Of a stretch of DNA of 60,347 nucleotides, positions 46,321 to 55,443 are shown in pieces. Made by a program: the position numbers and the translations under genes. Every line of letters begins with the position of its first letter. The first letter of the stretch is position 1. The notes below the pieces were generated by a model. That model did no database searches and was not told the DNA's origin. It saw only the letters and a program-made list of their open reading frames with translations. Origin of the DNA: DASVTR01 sp033855775 (GTDB lineage Bacteria; Acidobacteriota; Blastocatellia; Pyrinomonadales; Pyrinomonadaceae); the NCBI GenBank assembly GCA_033855775.1, contig JAWVFT010000058.1, positions 1 to 60,347 on the forward strand, in the 5' to 3' direction.

Positions 46321-46462
46321 GATTTCATTTTCCCATGAAGAAGCTGATTTTTCTATCAGCCGAGATGATTTTGAAGAGCAGATGGACTGTATGTTTAATG
46401 TCGAGTTTCAGTCAAGCGTGCTTCAATCCGTTCGTAATAATTTGGATGACGGCTCAGCACAC

Positions 46463-46564
46463 GCCTTAAGCTTGAACTAAACGGGCGGGCGAAAATTGCG
46501 AGCAGCCTGCAAGCTCTCAATGCTATCCGGGCTCTCTCCGCTTCGGGTTGAACGAGTTGCTAGA
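46463..46564 (-). mobile_element. attC-like site behind the GNAT gene
   Basis: On the minus strand the site begins GTCTAGCAACTCGTTCAACC, close to the integron attC 5' consensus (RYYYAAC, then a TTCRTTCAA-type L box), and ends TTCAAGCTTAAGGC, like the usual 3' half ending in GTTAGGC. Length is about 100 bp. The stop codon of the GNAT gene lies inside the first box, as in many gene cassettes. R'' has AGC for AAC, so the site may be decayed. Confidence 0.4.
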
Positions 46565-47069
46565 CGTTCGACGCAAATAACTTTGACTCCTGATTATCCG
46601 TCGTAAGCCGAACCATCTTTTCAAATTGAAAGCCCAACTTTTCGAGAAGCCGGGCCGAGCTATGATTGTCCGGAGAGGTTATGGCTACTATGCGATTCAG
46701 TCCCAAAACATTTTTCCCGTATTCCATCGTGGCCGCCGCTGCCTCGTAAGCATAGCCCTTACCTCTATAGCCCGGAAGAAAGGCGAATCCAATGTCCACA
46801 TCTTCCAGCGAGTCCCTCTTAATCAGGCCGCAGATGCCAATCGGAATCCCGCCTTCCTTCACTTCGGTCAGGTACAGACCGAAGCCCTTCTGGCGATACA
46901 TTTCAATCGGGCCTTTCAAAATATAGTCGCGCGCGTCCTCAATAGTTCTCATGCCTTTATCTCCGATGAACTTCAACCAGGACGGGTCGTTCACAAGCTC
47001 AAGAATGAAGTCGGCATCATCGGTTGAGAGCCAACGAAGTATCAATCTCTCTGTTTCAAGAACTTTCAA
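46560..47069 (-). CDS. GNAT-family N-acetyltransferase (RimJ/RimL-like)
   Basis: A 169-residue acetyltransferase: LETERLILRWLSTDDADFILEL at the start, the acetyl-CoA loop FLPGYRGKGYAYEAAAA, and ITSPDNHSSARLLEKLGF. These match RimJ/RimL-type enzymes that acetylate N-termini, antibiotics or polyamines; the substrate is unknown. It is flanked by a candidate attC site at its end, which would make it an integron cassette gene. The start is ATG 47069. Confidence 0.92.
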   Translation of the reverse strand: MKVLETERLILRWLSTDDADFILELVNDPSWLKFIGDKGMRTIEDARDYILKGPIEMYRQKGFGLYLTEVKEGGIPIGICGLIKRDSLEDVDIGFAFLPGYRGKGYAYEAAAATMEYGKNVLGLNRIVAITSPDNHSSARLLEKLGFQFEKMVRLTTDNQESKLFASNV

Positions 47070-47201
47070 AACAATCGCGCCTTTCTTTGGCGTCTCACGC
47101 CAGAGTTAACGGCGCGGGAGATGATGAAGCAAAAGCATTCAAGCCTGCTGACGCAAGCCGCGCGATAGTCGCTCCGGTTGCATGAATCGTGAGCCGCCTC
47201 T

Positions 47202-48053
47202 TTATTTTCGCATTAGTTGTTTGCCGCGAAAGGTGATGGTTCCGCCGGGCTTCATTTCGTAAAAAGGGATTCTCATTTTCTTAAGCTCGGCAGCAAATTC
47301 AGTTGAAGTTTGAGTGATGCCCGGAAAGGTGGCGTAATGCTGCGGGATTGCCAGTTTGGCTCCAACAGATTTCGCCGCCTTCGCAGCCATGCGCGGCTCC
47401 ATTCCGAAATGGCCGCCGATATTGAGCAACGCCAAATCAACTTGATACTCTTCGCCGATGGTTTCCATGTCTTTGAAATATGCCGTGTCGCCGGAATGAT
47501 AGATGGTCGGGCCGTCCTTGATTATCAAGACAAACCCCGCGGGGTTCCCGCCGTAAGCTCTCTCCGCTTCGGTAGCAGTGGCTTTCGGATTAAACACACT
47601 GCTCGAATGAACGGCAGGCGTCATGGCAACTGTCACTTCGCCATCGGCGATTTGAATTTCGCCGCCGATTCCCATAATCGCGTCCGTCTCGGCCTGCTTG
47701 CCCGGAAAGTCTGCCAGCTTTACTAAATTGCCGGCCAGTTCAGGATTGCAAATAAGCGCGGCTCCCGTTTTCTTTGCTATCTCAACTGCGTCGCCAACGT
47801 GGTCGCGGTGCCCGTGTGTCAGCAAAATGTAGTCAACTTTTGCAATGGAGGCCAAAGGGTCTTTGCCGTTTTTCATGTCAGGATTGGAAGGGTTCTTGAG
47901 CCATGGGTCAATTAATAACACCTTGCCTCCGGGCGTAGTAATCGAAAAAGCCGCGTGCCCGAACCACTTGATTTTCGTCTCTTGCGCCGATGCCTGATAA
48001 GCCAAACCCACCGTCAGCACAAACAAAGCTGCGAACAATCTGAACGCCTTCAT
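47202..48053 (-). CDS. Exported metallo-beta-lactamase-fold hydrolase (UlaG-like)
   Basis: A 283-residue protein of the UPF0173/UlaG-like family with a signal peptide (LFAALFVLTVGLAYQASAQ). Metal ligands: LLTHGHRDHVGD, VHSSSVF region and YHSGDTAYFKDM, then PQHYATFPG near the end. The start at ATG 48053 has GAAGGAG seven bases upstream. Members hydrolyse a range of substrates; none can be named here. Most homologues are cytosolic, so the signal peptide is notable. Confidence 0.93.
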   Translation of the reverse strand: MKAFRLFAALFVLTVGLAYQASAQETKIKWFGHAAFSITTPGGKVLLIDPWLKNPSNPDMKNGKDPLASIAKVDYILLTHGHRDHVGDAVEIAKKTGAALICNPELAGNLVKLADFPGKQAETDAIMGIGGEIQIADGEVTVAMTPAVHSSSVFNPKATATEAERAYGGNPAGFVLIIKDGPTIYHSGDTAYFKDMETIGEEYQVDLALLNIGGHFGMEPRMAAKAAKSVGAKLAIPQHYATFPGITQTSTEFAAELKKMRIPFYEMKPGGTITFRGKQLMRK

Positions 48054-48147
48054 AGTTATCTCCTTCAAAATTTATCAACCCAACGTTGTTCCTACTAAGC
48101 CATCGCCGGCAGGATATTTTCGGCGCTCCGACTAACATGGACAGCGC

Positions 48148-48175
48148 TTGCTATTGATTGCTTTTCCGTTAAAAT
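48148..48175 (+). promoter_or_regulatory. Candidate sigma-70 promoter
   Basis: TTGCTA, 16 bp, TAAAAT, with the start codon of the next gene 35 bp downstream. The match to consensus is moderate. Confidence 0.4.
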
Positions 48176-48209
48176 ATCAAGCCATATTGTTTCCATAAGG
48201 CAACGGGCG

Positions 48210-48518
48210 ATGCATTTAATCCAACTGCTTTTACCACTCTATGATAATAATAAACAACACTTTTCGCAGGAAGAATTCGACCGCGTAAGTGATGAGCTGG
48301 CGAAACGCTTCGGCGGCGTCACGGCTTTCCGGCGTTCACCCGCAGAAGGCGTATGGCGAGAAGGGGAAGACGATGTTAGCCGCGACAAGGTTATCATTTT
48401 CGAGGTCATGACCGAGAGCCTTGACCGGGATTGGTGGTCTGAATACAGAAAGCGGCTCGAACAGCGATTCCGGCAAGAGCAACTCATTATCCGCGCAACT
48501 CATGTCGAGCAACTTTGA
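48210..48518 (+). CDS. Conserved small hypothetical protein
   Basis: A 102-residue soluble protein (MHLIQLLLPLYDNN, FGGVTAFRRSPAEGVW, VIIFEVMTESLDRDWWSEYR, EQLIIRATHVEQL). I recall similar proteins in many bacteria without a known function. It is acidic and basic in alternation, with no signal or membrane segment. CAACGGG precedes the ATG. Stands alone. Confidence 0.8.
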   Translation: MHLIQLLLPLYDNNKQHFSQEEFDRVSDELAKRFGGVTAFRRSPAEGVWREGEDDVSRDKVIIFEVMTESLDRDWWSEYRKRLEQRFRQEQLIIRATHVEQL

Positions 48519-48685
48519 GCCGCAGCGATTAATCATCGCCGCGTTTGGGACGACATGAAAGCTATTCAACGCCCGTATTAACCGGGCGCGGGCGAGCAGC
48601 ATTCAAGCCGCGCCGCAAGATTTTTAATACAACCGGGCTGGAAAGGGAAAGCACGAAAGGTGAAGCCTTTCCCTCACATGGTGAA

Positions 48686-48946
48686 ATGGATTCGCGGTTG
48701 ATGAGGCGCCATCTTAATAGGATATTCCAGGGTTATATTCGAAAAGAAGAAAGGCAGCAAGCGATTGAGATGAATGAGTGGGGCGGCGAGCATTCATTTA
48801 TCGAAGAGACAAGAAGCTGCTGGCCTCGCTTCCCCGAACATCTAAAGAGTGATGATGAGCGCCTGTTATACCTTCTTGAATGTGAGCTTCCACCGGCTAA
48901 TGATTTCAAAATCTTTATCAATAGTATGGACGTGTGGGCAAATTGA
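48686..48946 (+). CDS. Small hypothetical protein, start uncertain
   Basis: About 86 residues from ATG 48686; the frame is open from 48545. The end (GGEHSFIEETRSCWPRFPEHLKSD..., then NDFKIFINSMDVWAN) reads like a real soluble protein, but I recognise no family. The weak ribosome site and low conservation signals leave doubt. Confidence 0.4.
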   Translation: MDSRLMRRHLNRIFQGYIRKEERQQAIEMNEWGGEHSFIEETRSCWPRFPEHLKSDDERLLYLLECELPPANDFKIFINSMDVWAN

Positions 48947-49306
48947 GCGGCGCAAGCTTCTCGACCATCTGTTGATGCCTCACGCGGCTCTCAATTCCGG
49001 CGTTGAGTTAGAAGCGAGGGCTTTCTTATGTGGTGGCAACCTCCTGCGCCTATCGCAAACATGCTTCAAGGCTGGCTGCAAGACATTTGATGGTGGATAA
49101 ACTTTCCGCTTCGCTCTGCCCTCAGGAAAATCCTGACCCACATTCTCCGATTTTCCTGATACCCAAAAATCTTTCCGCCTGCTAAAACTATAAGACCCCA
49201 AGCAACATAAAAGAGCGAGAGAGGCATACAAACAATATCCGTATGCCTTCTTCACTACGTCATGGATTAAAGTCGCGATCATCAAGCTCATGGGAGGAGA
49301 GGGAGA
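48947..49306. other. 360-bp intergenic region with a large inverted repeat
   Basis: No gene seen. It holds a perfect 11-bp inverted repeat, TCAGGAAAATC (49122-49132) and GATTTTCCTGA (49149-49159), with a 16-nt loop and no T-run. It could be an operator or an mRNA hairpin ahead of the SRPBCC gene. Confidence 0.5.
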
Positions 49307-50377
49307 ATGGCAACAGCCACAAAGAGACAAACAGCAAGAGCGGAACAACGAGACGACGGGCCGAAAGCATCCACACGCTCGTCATCGCAAGCATCCAGAC
49401 AGGCGCAAAGCTCTCTGCCGCCTGTTCGGACATACGGAGGCCAGCAAGGCAGCTTAAGGAACATTACACCGGAACAACTGGCGCGCGGTCTGGGTTGGTT
49501 CAGCATCGGCCTTGGGCTGAGTGAACTATTAGCGCCGCGCGCCATCGCGAAAATCTCCGGCGTTCGGGGCAACACAGGTCTGATACGACTGTTCGGGTTG
49601 CGGGAGATATTTCACGGCATAGGCATCTTCGCGCAGGGGAGAAGACCGGCAGCAGCGGTCTGGTCGCGTGTGGCAGGCGATGCGTTGGATTTGGCGGCGC
49701 TGGGCGCGGCTTTCGCTTCGCCACGGTCGAAGAAGGGGCGGCTGGCGTTCGCCACGGCCAACGTGCTCGCGGTGGCGGCGCTGGACGTGCTCTGCGCCCA
49801 ACAACTAAGCAGCAATAGCAACGCAACTGAGGGAGGGACTAATCAAGTGAGAAAGAGCTTAATAATCAACAGCACGCCCGAAGAGCTTTATCAATTCTGG
49901 CGCGACTTCGAGAACCTGCCGCGTTTCATGCGCCAACTCGAAAGCGTGCGCGTCACTGGCGACGGGCGTTCTCACTGGGTGGCAAAAGCGCCCGCCGGAA
50001 CAAGCGTCGAGTGGGACGCCGAAATCACGGAAGACAGACCGAACGAACTTATCTCATGGCGCTCTCTCGAAGGCTCGGAAGTAGATAACTCAGGGTCTGT
50101 CAGGTTCGAGCGTGCGCCGGGCGACCGCGGCGTCATCGTTCATGTGGAGATTGACTACAACCCGCCGGGCGGAGTGATTGGCGAATGGGTAGCCAAGCTC
50201 ACGGGCGATGATCCGGGGCAGCAGGCGCAGGAAGCCTTGCGCGCGCTCAAGCAGTTGATAGAGACGGGCGAGATAACCGTCTCGGACGGCACAGTCTGGG
50301 ACAACGGATTGTTGACGCAACGCGCGGCGCAGCCCGTGTCGAGTGAGGAACTCGGACGCTCGCAGGGAGCAGCATAA
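49307..50377 (+). CDS. Membrane protein with SRPBCC (cyclase/dehydrase-like) domain
   Basis: A 356-residue protein, with GGGAGGAGAGGGAG before ATG 49307. A polar Ser/Gln-rich start is followed by a membrane region at about 55-170 (LGWFSIGLGLSELLAP, LAFATANVLAVAALDVL). A START-like SRPBCC domain lies at about 180-330 (KSLIINSTPEELYQFWRDFENLPRFMRQ, VHVEIDYNPPGGVIG). The fold binds a hydrophobic ligand; the known relatives are mostly of unknown function. It precedes the alcohol dehydrogenase by 54 bp, so both may be one unit. Such pairs are common in stress-response islands, as I recall. Confidence 0.9.
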   Translation: MATATKRQTARAEQRDDGPKASTRSSSQASRQAQSSLPPVRTYGGQQGSLRNITPEQLARGLGWFSIGLGLSELLAPRAIAKISGVRGNTGLIRLFGLREIFHGIGIFAQGRRPAAAVWSRVAGDALDLAALGAAFASPRSKKGRLAFATANVLAVAALDVLCAQQLSSNSNATEGGTNQVRKSLIINSTPEELYQFWRDFENLPRFMRQLESVRVTGDGRSHWVAKAPAGTSVEWDAEITEDRPNELISWRSLEGSEVDNSGSVRFERAPGDRGVIVHVEIDYNPPGGVIGEWVAKLTGDDPGQQAQEALRALKQLIETGEITVSDGTVWDNGLLTQRAAQPVSSEELGRSQGAA

Positions 50378-50431
50378 ATCCAGTTGAAGATTGAGGCTTG
50401 GAATTATTGTGAACAGATAAAGGGGGAAATG

Positions 50432-51598
50432 ATGAAAGCAAATTGTTGGCACGGTAAAAAGGACATGCGGATCGAAGAGGTGCCGGACCCGAAAATATTG
50501 AATCGCCACGATGCCATCGTGAAGATCACCTCGACGGCCATCTGCGGTTCCGACCTGCATCTCTATAACCACTTCATCCCGACGATGGAGAAGGGCGACA
50601 TCCTCGGTCACGAGTTCATGGGCGAAGTGGTCGAGACGGGGCCGGACGTGAAAAGGTTAAAGGTTGGCGACCGCGTAGTCGTCCCCTTCCCAATCTCGTG
50701 CGGGAAATGCTTCTTCTGCCGGGGGGAGATGTACAGCTTGTGCGAGAACTCGAACCCGAACGCCTGGCTGGCCGAGAAGATGTTCGGCCACTCGCCCGCG
50801 GGCATCTTCGGCTACTCGCACTTGACGGGCGGATACGCTGGCGGTCAGGCCGAGTACGCGCGCGTGCCCTTCGCCGACGTGGGGCCGATTAAAGTTCCAG
50901 ACGGATTGACGGACGAGCAGGTGCTCTTCCTCTCGGACATCTTCCCGACCGGCTACATGGGAGCCGAGATGTGCGACATCAAGCCCGGCGACACCATCGC
51001 CATCTGGGGCTGCGGCCCCGTCGGGCAGTTCTCCATCCGCAGCGCCTTCATGCTCGGAGCAGAGCGAGTCATCGCCATTGACAAGTTCCCGGATCGCTTG
51101 GCGATGGCTGAGGCGGGCGGGGCCGAAACCATCAACTTCGATGAGCAGGATGTCTACGAAACGCTGATGGACATGACGGGCGGGCGCGGGCCGGACTCCT
51201 GCATAGACGACGTGGGCATGGAGGCGTTCGGCGGGCACGGCATCGGCTACGTCTATGACCGCGCCAAGCAGGCTCTCGGCGCCGAGACAGACCGCCCCAT
51301 CGCGCTGCGCGAGGCAATCATGGCTTGCCGCAACGGCGGCACGGTTTCCGTCATAGGCGTCTACGGCGGCCTGATAGACAAGTTCCCGATGGGGTCAGTG
51401 ATGAACCGGAGCCTGACTATCAAGACGGGTCAGTGCCACGTCCAACGCTACATGCCGATGCTGCTTAAAGCGGTTCAAGAGGGAAAGATTGACCCTTCGT
51501 TTGTCATCACGCACCGGATGCGGCTCGAAGACGCGCCGCAAGGCTACAGCATGTTCGATAGCAGGGAAGACTGCATCAAGATTGTCCTCAAACCCTGA
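50432..51598 (+). CDS. Zinc-dependent alcohol dehydrogenase, formaldehyde dehydrogenase-like
   Basis: A 388-residue medium-chain dehydrogenase. Catalytic zinc ligands are Cys38 (STAICGSDLH) and His60-Glu61 (ILGHEFMGE); structural zinc Cys90, Cys93, Cys96 and Cys104 (ISCGKCFFCRGEMYSLC). The nucleotide fold has WGCGPVGQFSIRSA and AIDKFPDRL, Asp pointing to NAD. The long form with an extra loop (GMEAFGGHGIGYVYDRA) fits the glutathione-independent formaldehyde dehydrogenase branch. GGGGGA precedes two ATGs at 50429 and 50432. Substrate is a guess from the family. Confidence 0.94.
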   Translation: MKANCWHGKKDMRIEEVPDPKILNRHDAIVKITSTAICGSDLHLYNHFIPTMEKGDILGHEFMGEVVETGPDVKRLKVGDRVVVPFPISCGKCFFCRGEMYSLCENSNPNAWLAEKMFGHSPAGIFGYSHLTGGYAGGQAEYARVPFADVGPIKVPDGLTDEQVLFLSDIFPTGYMGAEMCDIKPGDTIAIWGCGPVGQFSIRSAFMLGAERVIAIDKFPDRLAMAEAGGAETINFDEQDVYETLMDMTGGRGPDSCIDDVGMEAFGGHGIGYVYDRAKQALGAETDRPIALREAIMACRNGGTVSVIGVYGGLIDKFPMGSVMNRSLTIKTGQCHVQRYMPMLLKAVQEGKIDPSFVITHRMRLEDAPQGYSMFDSREDCIKIVLKP

Positions 51599-51652
51599 AG
51601 CCTGTCGCCCCTGAGCGAATACGGCAAATCGAGCGCGGTCATAGACAAGAAG

Positions 51653-51694
51653 GCGGGAGTGAGAGTAGCCAACACTGGCCGCTCTCACTCCCGC
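51653..51694. terminator. Hairpin between convergent genes
   Basis: A perfect 13-bp stem, GCGGGAGTGAGAG (51653-51665) with CTCTCACTCCCGC (51682-51694), and a 16-nt loop. It sits between the alcohol dehydrogenase (plus) and the FG-GAP gene (minus). It lacks a T-run on both sides, so it may end transcripts with another factor or stop RNase. Confidence 0.6.
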
Positions 51695-51811
51695 TCCTGC
51701 TAACGGGGAAAGCGATTCAATTGCGCGACGACGAAGACTAAAGATTGAGCAGGGATTTAATAGTTGTCGCCGGCTCATTCTGCGTGCGAACGTTGTCTTG
51801 CAGCCGCGCCA

Positions 51812-54538
51812 TTATTGCGCAATGAAGGTAGAGGGCGAGGGCACATCCCCGGCGGCCCCGAAGCCGAAGCGCGGGTTCGCCAACGTGTTCGTCCCGGATT
51901 GGATAATCCACCATTCGCCGCCGCCACCGCCCGTTCTGAAGACCGCGATGTCGGCTCGTCCATCGCCGTCATAATCGGCTGGCGCTAGCTTGTCTCCCAT
52001 TTCTCCCCAGTGCTTGACGGTCACGCCGCCGCTACTCTGGTTGATGAACCACACTCGCTCGTTTGGTCGGAAGATGGCGATGTCCGTTCTTCCATCTCCA
52101 TCAAAGTCGGCCAGCACCGGCTGGTCAGAGCCACTGCCCCAATTAACCTGCCGCCCGGTGTTCGACAGACTGTTGATGATATACCAATTGCCTTCCGAAG
52201 CTCGATAGACCGCGATGTCAGCTTTGCCGTCAGCGTCGTAGAAACCGGGCACAGGAATGTCCGATGAGATACCCCAACCTCTGACCGTGACCGTGTTGGT
52301 GGCTGAATTCAAGATGTACCAATTGCCTTCCGACGGCCTGAACACAGCAATGTCTGTCTTGCTGTCGCCATCGTAGTCGGCTGGCACAGGTTTATCGCTT
52401 GAACTACCCCAATTGACGAGCCGGATGATGTTCGTGCTGCTCTGGATGATGTACCAATTGCCTTCCGATGGGCGGAAGACCGCGATGTCACATTTGCCGT
52501 CGCCGTCGTAGTCGCGCGGGACAGCGATATCTCCGAGTGAGCCGTTGCCCCAGTCCAGTTGAGTGCGCAGCGTGTTGGTGGAGCTTTGCTGGATATACCA
52601 GTTGTGGTTCGATGGATTCCAGTAAGAGACATCCGATTTGCCGTCGCCGTCAAAGTCGTAGGTCGGTTTCTTGCTGCCCTGACACTTGCCCGCGCTGTCC
52701 GCGTTGACGATGGCTTGAATCTCCGATTGCGAGAGAGCGCGGTTAAAAATTTCCAGTTCGTCAACAGCTCCGTTAAAGTCGGCAGCGCCGCCGCCGATGG
52801 TCAACGGAAAAGTATTTTGGTTGAGAGTTCCGATGGTTGTGGTTTTGAAAGCATCCAACGTCCCGTTGATGTAAATGCTCATCGTCGTGCCGTCGTAGGT
52901 GACGGCAATGTGAGTATAGGCGTTCAAAGGAATCGGGCCGGTGTTAACCAGGCTGTCAAAGGTCGAAGTATTGCCGACTCTAAAGATGATTCGGTTATCA
53001 TTTTGCCCGGCGTTGACGAACAGAATCGAGTAGGGCTGGCTGTTGCCTGATGAAAGATCGCCTTTAACTAAAATCGGGTTATCGGCAACGCCCGGCGCAG
53101 TCGGGTTAATCCAAGCATCAATGGTGAGGCCATTGCTCAAACGCAAAGACGGCGAGTCGGGAACGTGAACCTGCGTTGCAGATGAGCCATTATTAGTATT
53201 GAATTGAAAAGCTTGCCTGACCTTGCCCGCCGCGAAAGCGGTCTGGCTTCCAAGCGTGCCATTATTGCCGCCCTCTATATCGTTGGCGTTCCCGTCGCCC
53301 GGATACCATGCGACCATGCCCGCGGGCGGCGGAGTGCACGTTGTGGTTGAAGCGCTGTTGATAAACACGCTCACCGCGCCGGTATTGTAGTTCGCCGTTG
53401 TCAGGTCAAGCTTGCCGTCTGCGTTAAAGTCTCCGGCTGCAATTGAAATGGGATTCGAGTTTGCGCCGGTCGGGTAATCAACCTTAGGGGAAAACGCGCC
53501 GCCCGCGCCGCCTGTAAACACGCTCATTGTATTACTGCTGTAGTTTGCCAGAGCCAAATCAAGCTTGCCGTCGCCGTTGAAATCTCCGGCGGCGACTGAC
53601 CACGGGTTTGTGCCAGTTGGGTAATCAACTTTAGGGGCGAACGTCCCTTCACCGTTATTAATAAACACGCTCATCGTATTATTGTTAAAGTTTGCGGTCG
53701 CCAAGTCAGGTTTGCCGTCACCGTTAAAATCTCCGCCTGCAATTGAAAGGGGTTGCGAGTTCGCGCCGGTCGGGTAATCAACCTTCGTTGCGAATGTGCC
53801 GTTGCCGTTATTAATGAGCACGCTTATTGTGTTGCCGCCGTAATTAGCTGTCGCCAAATCAGGCTTAGCGTCGCCATTGAAGTCTCCAACTGCGACAAAC
53901 GCGGGGCTAGAGCCGGTAGGATAATCCACCTTCGCGGCAAAGGCACCGTTGCCATTGTTGATGAGCACGCTCAACGCGTTGTTACTGGAGTCCGTCACCG
54001 CCAAATCAGGTTTTCCATCGCCGTTAAAGTCTCCGGCTGCGACCGACGTGGGATTGCCTCCAAGAGTGTAATCAACCTTCGCGGCAAACGTGCCATTGCC
54101 GTTGTTGATGAGCACGCTGACAGTATTGCTGCTGACGGTGAAGTTCACTGTCGCCAGATCGGGCTTGCCGTCGCCGTTGAAATCTCCGACGGCGACTGAA
54201 GCAGGGTCGCCGCTGACAGCGTAATAAACACCCGCGGCAAACGTGCCGTTGCCGTTGTTAATGAACACACCCACATTGTCGTAAAACTGATTCGCCACTG
54301 CCAGATCAGGCTTGCTATCACCATTGAAGTCTCCAACTGCGACGGCATGGGGGAATGAGTTTGCGCCGGTCGGATAATCAACCTTAGGGGCAAAAGACTG
54401 CGCCGCGGCAGGACGGATATTCAGCCCGCAGCAAGCCACCAGCACAGCGACGCTAAAGAATATGACGGTGGCTCTGCTTCCGGCTCTCGCAGGTAAATGG
54501 GGAATGATATTTTTGGATGAGATAGCGTGACCGCACAT
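51812..54538 (-). CDS. Exported FG-GAP/VCBS and LamG repeat protein
   Basis: About 908 residues; ATG 54538 has GGAGG nine bases upstream. After a signal peptide (VIFFSVAVLVACCGLNI) there are about eight FG-GAP repeats of about 45 residues (GDFNGDGKPDLAVAN, VFINNGNGTFA). A LamG/concanavalin-like domain follows at about 390-600 (MVAWYPGDGNANDIEGGNNGT, ELEIFNRALSQSEIQ). Then come about six further repeats of about 48 residues (DYDGDGKCDIAVFRPSEGNWYI). Asp-rich loops bind calcium. The protein is probably surface-exposed or secreted and binds sugars or proteins. The repeats are nearly identical, so copy number may vary. Confidence 0.95.
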   Translation of the reverse strand: MCGHAISSKNIIPHLPARAGSRATVIFFSVAVLVACCGLNIRPAAAQSFAPKVDYPTGANSFPHAVAVGDFNGDSKPDLAVANQFYDNVGVFINNGNGTFAAGVYYAVSGDPASVAVGDFNGDGKPDLATVNFTVSSNTVSVLINNGNGTFAAKVDYTLGGNPTSVAAGDFNGDGKPDLAVTDSSNNALSVLINNGNGAFAAKVDYPTGSSPAFVAVGDFNGDAKPDLATANYGGNTISVLINNGNGTFATKVDYPTGANSQPLSIAGGDFNGDGKPDLATANFNNNTMSVFINNGEGTFAPKVDYPTGTNPWSVAAGDFNGDGKLDLALANYSSNTMSVFTGGAGGAFSPKVDYPTGANSNPISIAAGDFNADGKLDLTTANYNTGAVSVFINSASTTTCTPPPAGMVAWYPGDGNANDIEGGNNGTLGSQTAFAAGKVRQAFQFNTNNGSSATQVHVPDSPSLRLSNGLTIDAWINPTAPGVADNPILVKGDLSSGNSQPYSILFVNAGQNDNRIIFRVGNTSTFDSLVNTGPIPLNAYTHIAVTYDGTTMSIYINGTLDAFKTTTIGTLNQNTFPLTIGGGAADFNGAVDELEIFNRALSQSEIQAIVNADSAGKCQGSKKPTYDFDGDGKSDVSYWNPSNHNWYIQQSSTNTLRTQLDWGNGSLGDIAVPRDYDGDGKCDIAVFRPSEGNWYIIQSSTNIIRLVNWGSSSDKPVPADYDGDSKTDIAVFRPSEGNWYILNSATNTVTVRGWGISSDIPVPGFYDADGKADIAVYRASEGNWYIINSLSNTGRQVNWGSGSDQPVLADFDGDGRTDIAIFRPNERVWFINQSSGGVTVKHWGEMGDKLAPADYDGDGRADIAVFRTGGGGGEWWIIQSGTNTLANPRFGFGAAGDVPSPSTFIAQ

Positions 54539-54861
54539 AAGAGTTCTCCTCCCGGTCTTTCTCAAAGGCCGGGCGTTTCATGGTTGATAGACTGGATAAG
54601 GCAAGCGACTTTCTCTTGCTTCCTTCAATTCACTGATTACGCAGCGGCAACAATCGCCCTCGCGCCGTTGCCGCCCGGCCTGATTAAATTTCAATTCTTC
54701 TCCAGCAGTAACGCGCAAACGCGCGGCGAAAAGGCTAGTCGCGGGTAAAATTAATTTTGCGTCGCGCCGATTTGGGATGAGGCGTCGGTGCAGGTTTGCT
54801 ATACTTCGCTGCGCTCCCCGATTGATATCGCCTGACTTCCAGCGCGTGAGGTTTAGCACAA

Positions 54862-55443
54862 GTGTCGTCGCCCGATGTCACTCAAATTCTGCACGAAGTG
54901 AGCGGTGGCGACAGAGATGCGCCCGCGCGCCTGATGCCGCTCGTGTACCAGGAATTGCGCCGTCTGGCCAATCATTATCTGCAACAGGAACGCCAAGACC
55001 ATACCTTGCAGCCGACTGCGCTCGTGCATGAGGCTTATCTCAAACTGATAGACCAAGAGCGCGTTGACTGGCAAAATCGCGCGCACTTCTTTGGCGTCGC
55101 TGCGCAGTTGATGCGCCGCATTCTCGTTGACCACGCGCGTCGTCATAGAGCTTCAAAGCGTGGCGGCTTCCAACAAAAACTGACGCTCGATGAAGCAGCC
55201 GACTATTCACAACCGCGCGACGTTGACCTGCTCGCGCTCGACGATGCGCTCAACGCTCTGGCGCAACTGGATGCGCGACAAAGCCGAATTGTCGAGTTGC
55301 GATTCTTCGGCGGGCTGACCATTGAAGAAACGGCGGAAGCTCTCAGCGTTTCGCCCGCCACCGTCAAAGTTGATTGGAATATGGCGAAGGCTTGGTTGCG
55401 CCGCGAGATTGGAAGGGGAAGCGAGCATGGCAGTATCGCTTGA
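54862..55443 (+). CDS. ECF-like RNA polymerase sigma factor
   Basis: A 193-residue sigma factor starting at GTG 54862. Region 2: LMPLVYQELRRLANHYLQQER, LQPTALVHEAYLKLI, NRAHFFGVAAQLMRRILVDHARRHRA. Region 4: LDARQSRIVELRFFGGLTIEETAEALSVSPATVKVDW. These match the TIGR02999 group that in Acidobacteria usually precedes a Ser/Thr kinase gene. The kinase gene overlaps its end by 17 bp, so the two form a translationally coupled pair. The kinase probably controls the sigma factor; that is inference. Confidence 0.94.
   Translation: MSSPDVTQILHEVSGGDRDAPARLMPLVYQELRRLANHYLQQERQDHTLQPTALVHEAYLKLIDQERVDWQNRAHFFGVAAQLMRRILVDHARRHRASKRGGFQQKLTLDEAADYSQPRDVDLLALDDALNALAQLDARQSRIVELRFFGGLTIEETAEALSVSPATVKVDWNMAKAWLRREIGRGSEHGSIA

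Noticed and set aside
51812..54538. Regular repeats as a possible CRISPR array
   Set aside because: They are in-frame protein repeats of about 45-48 codons, not short direct repeats with unique spacers.
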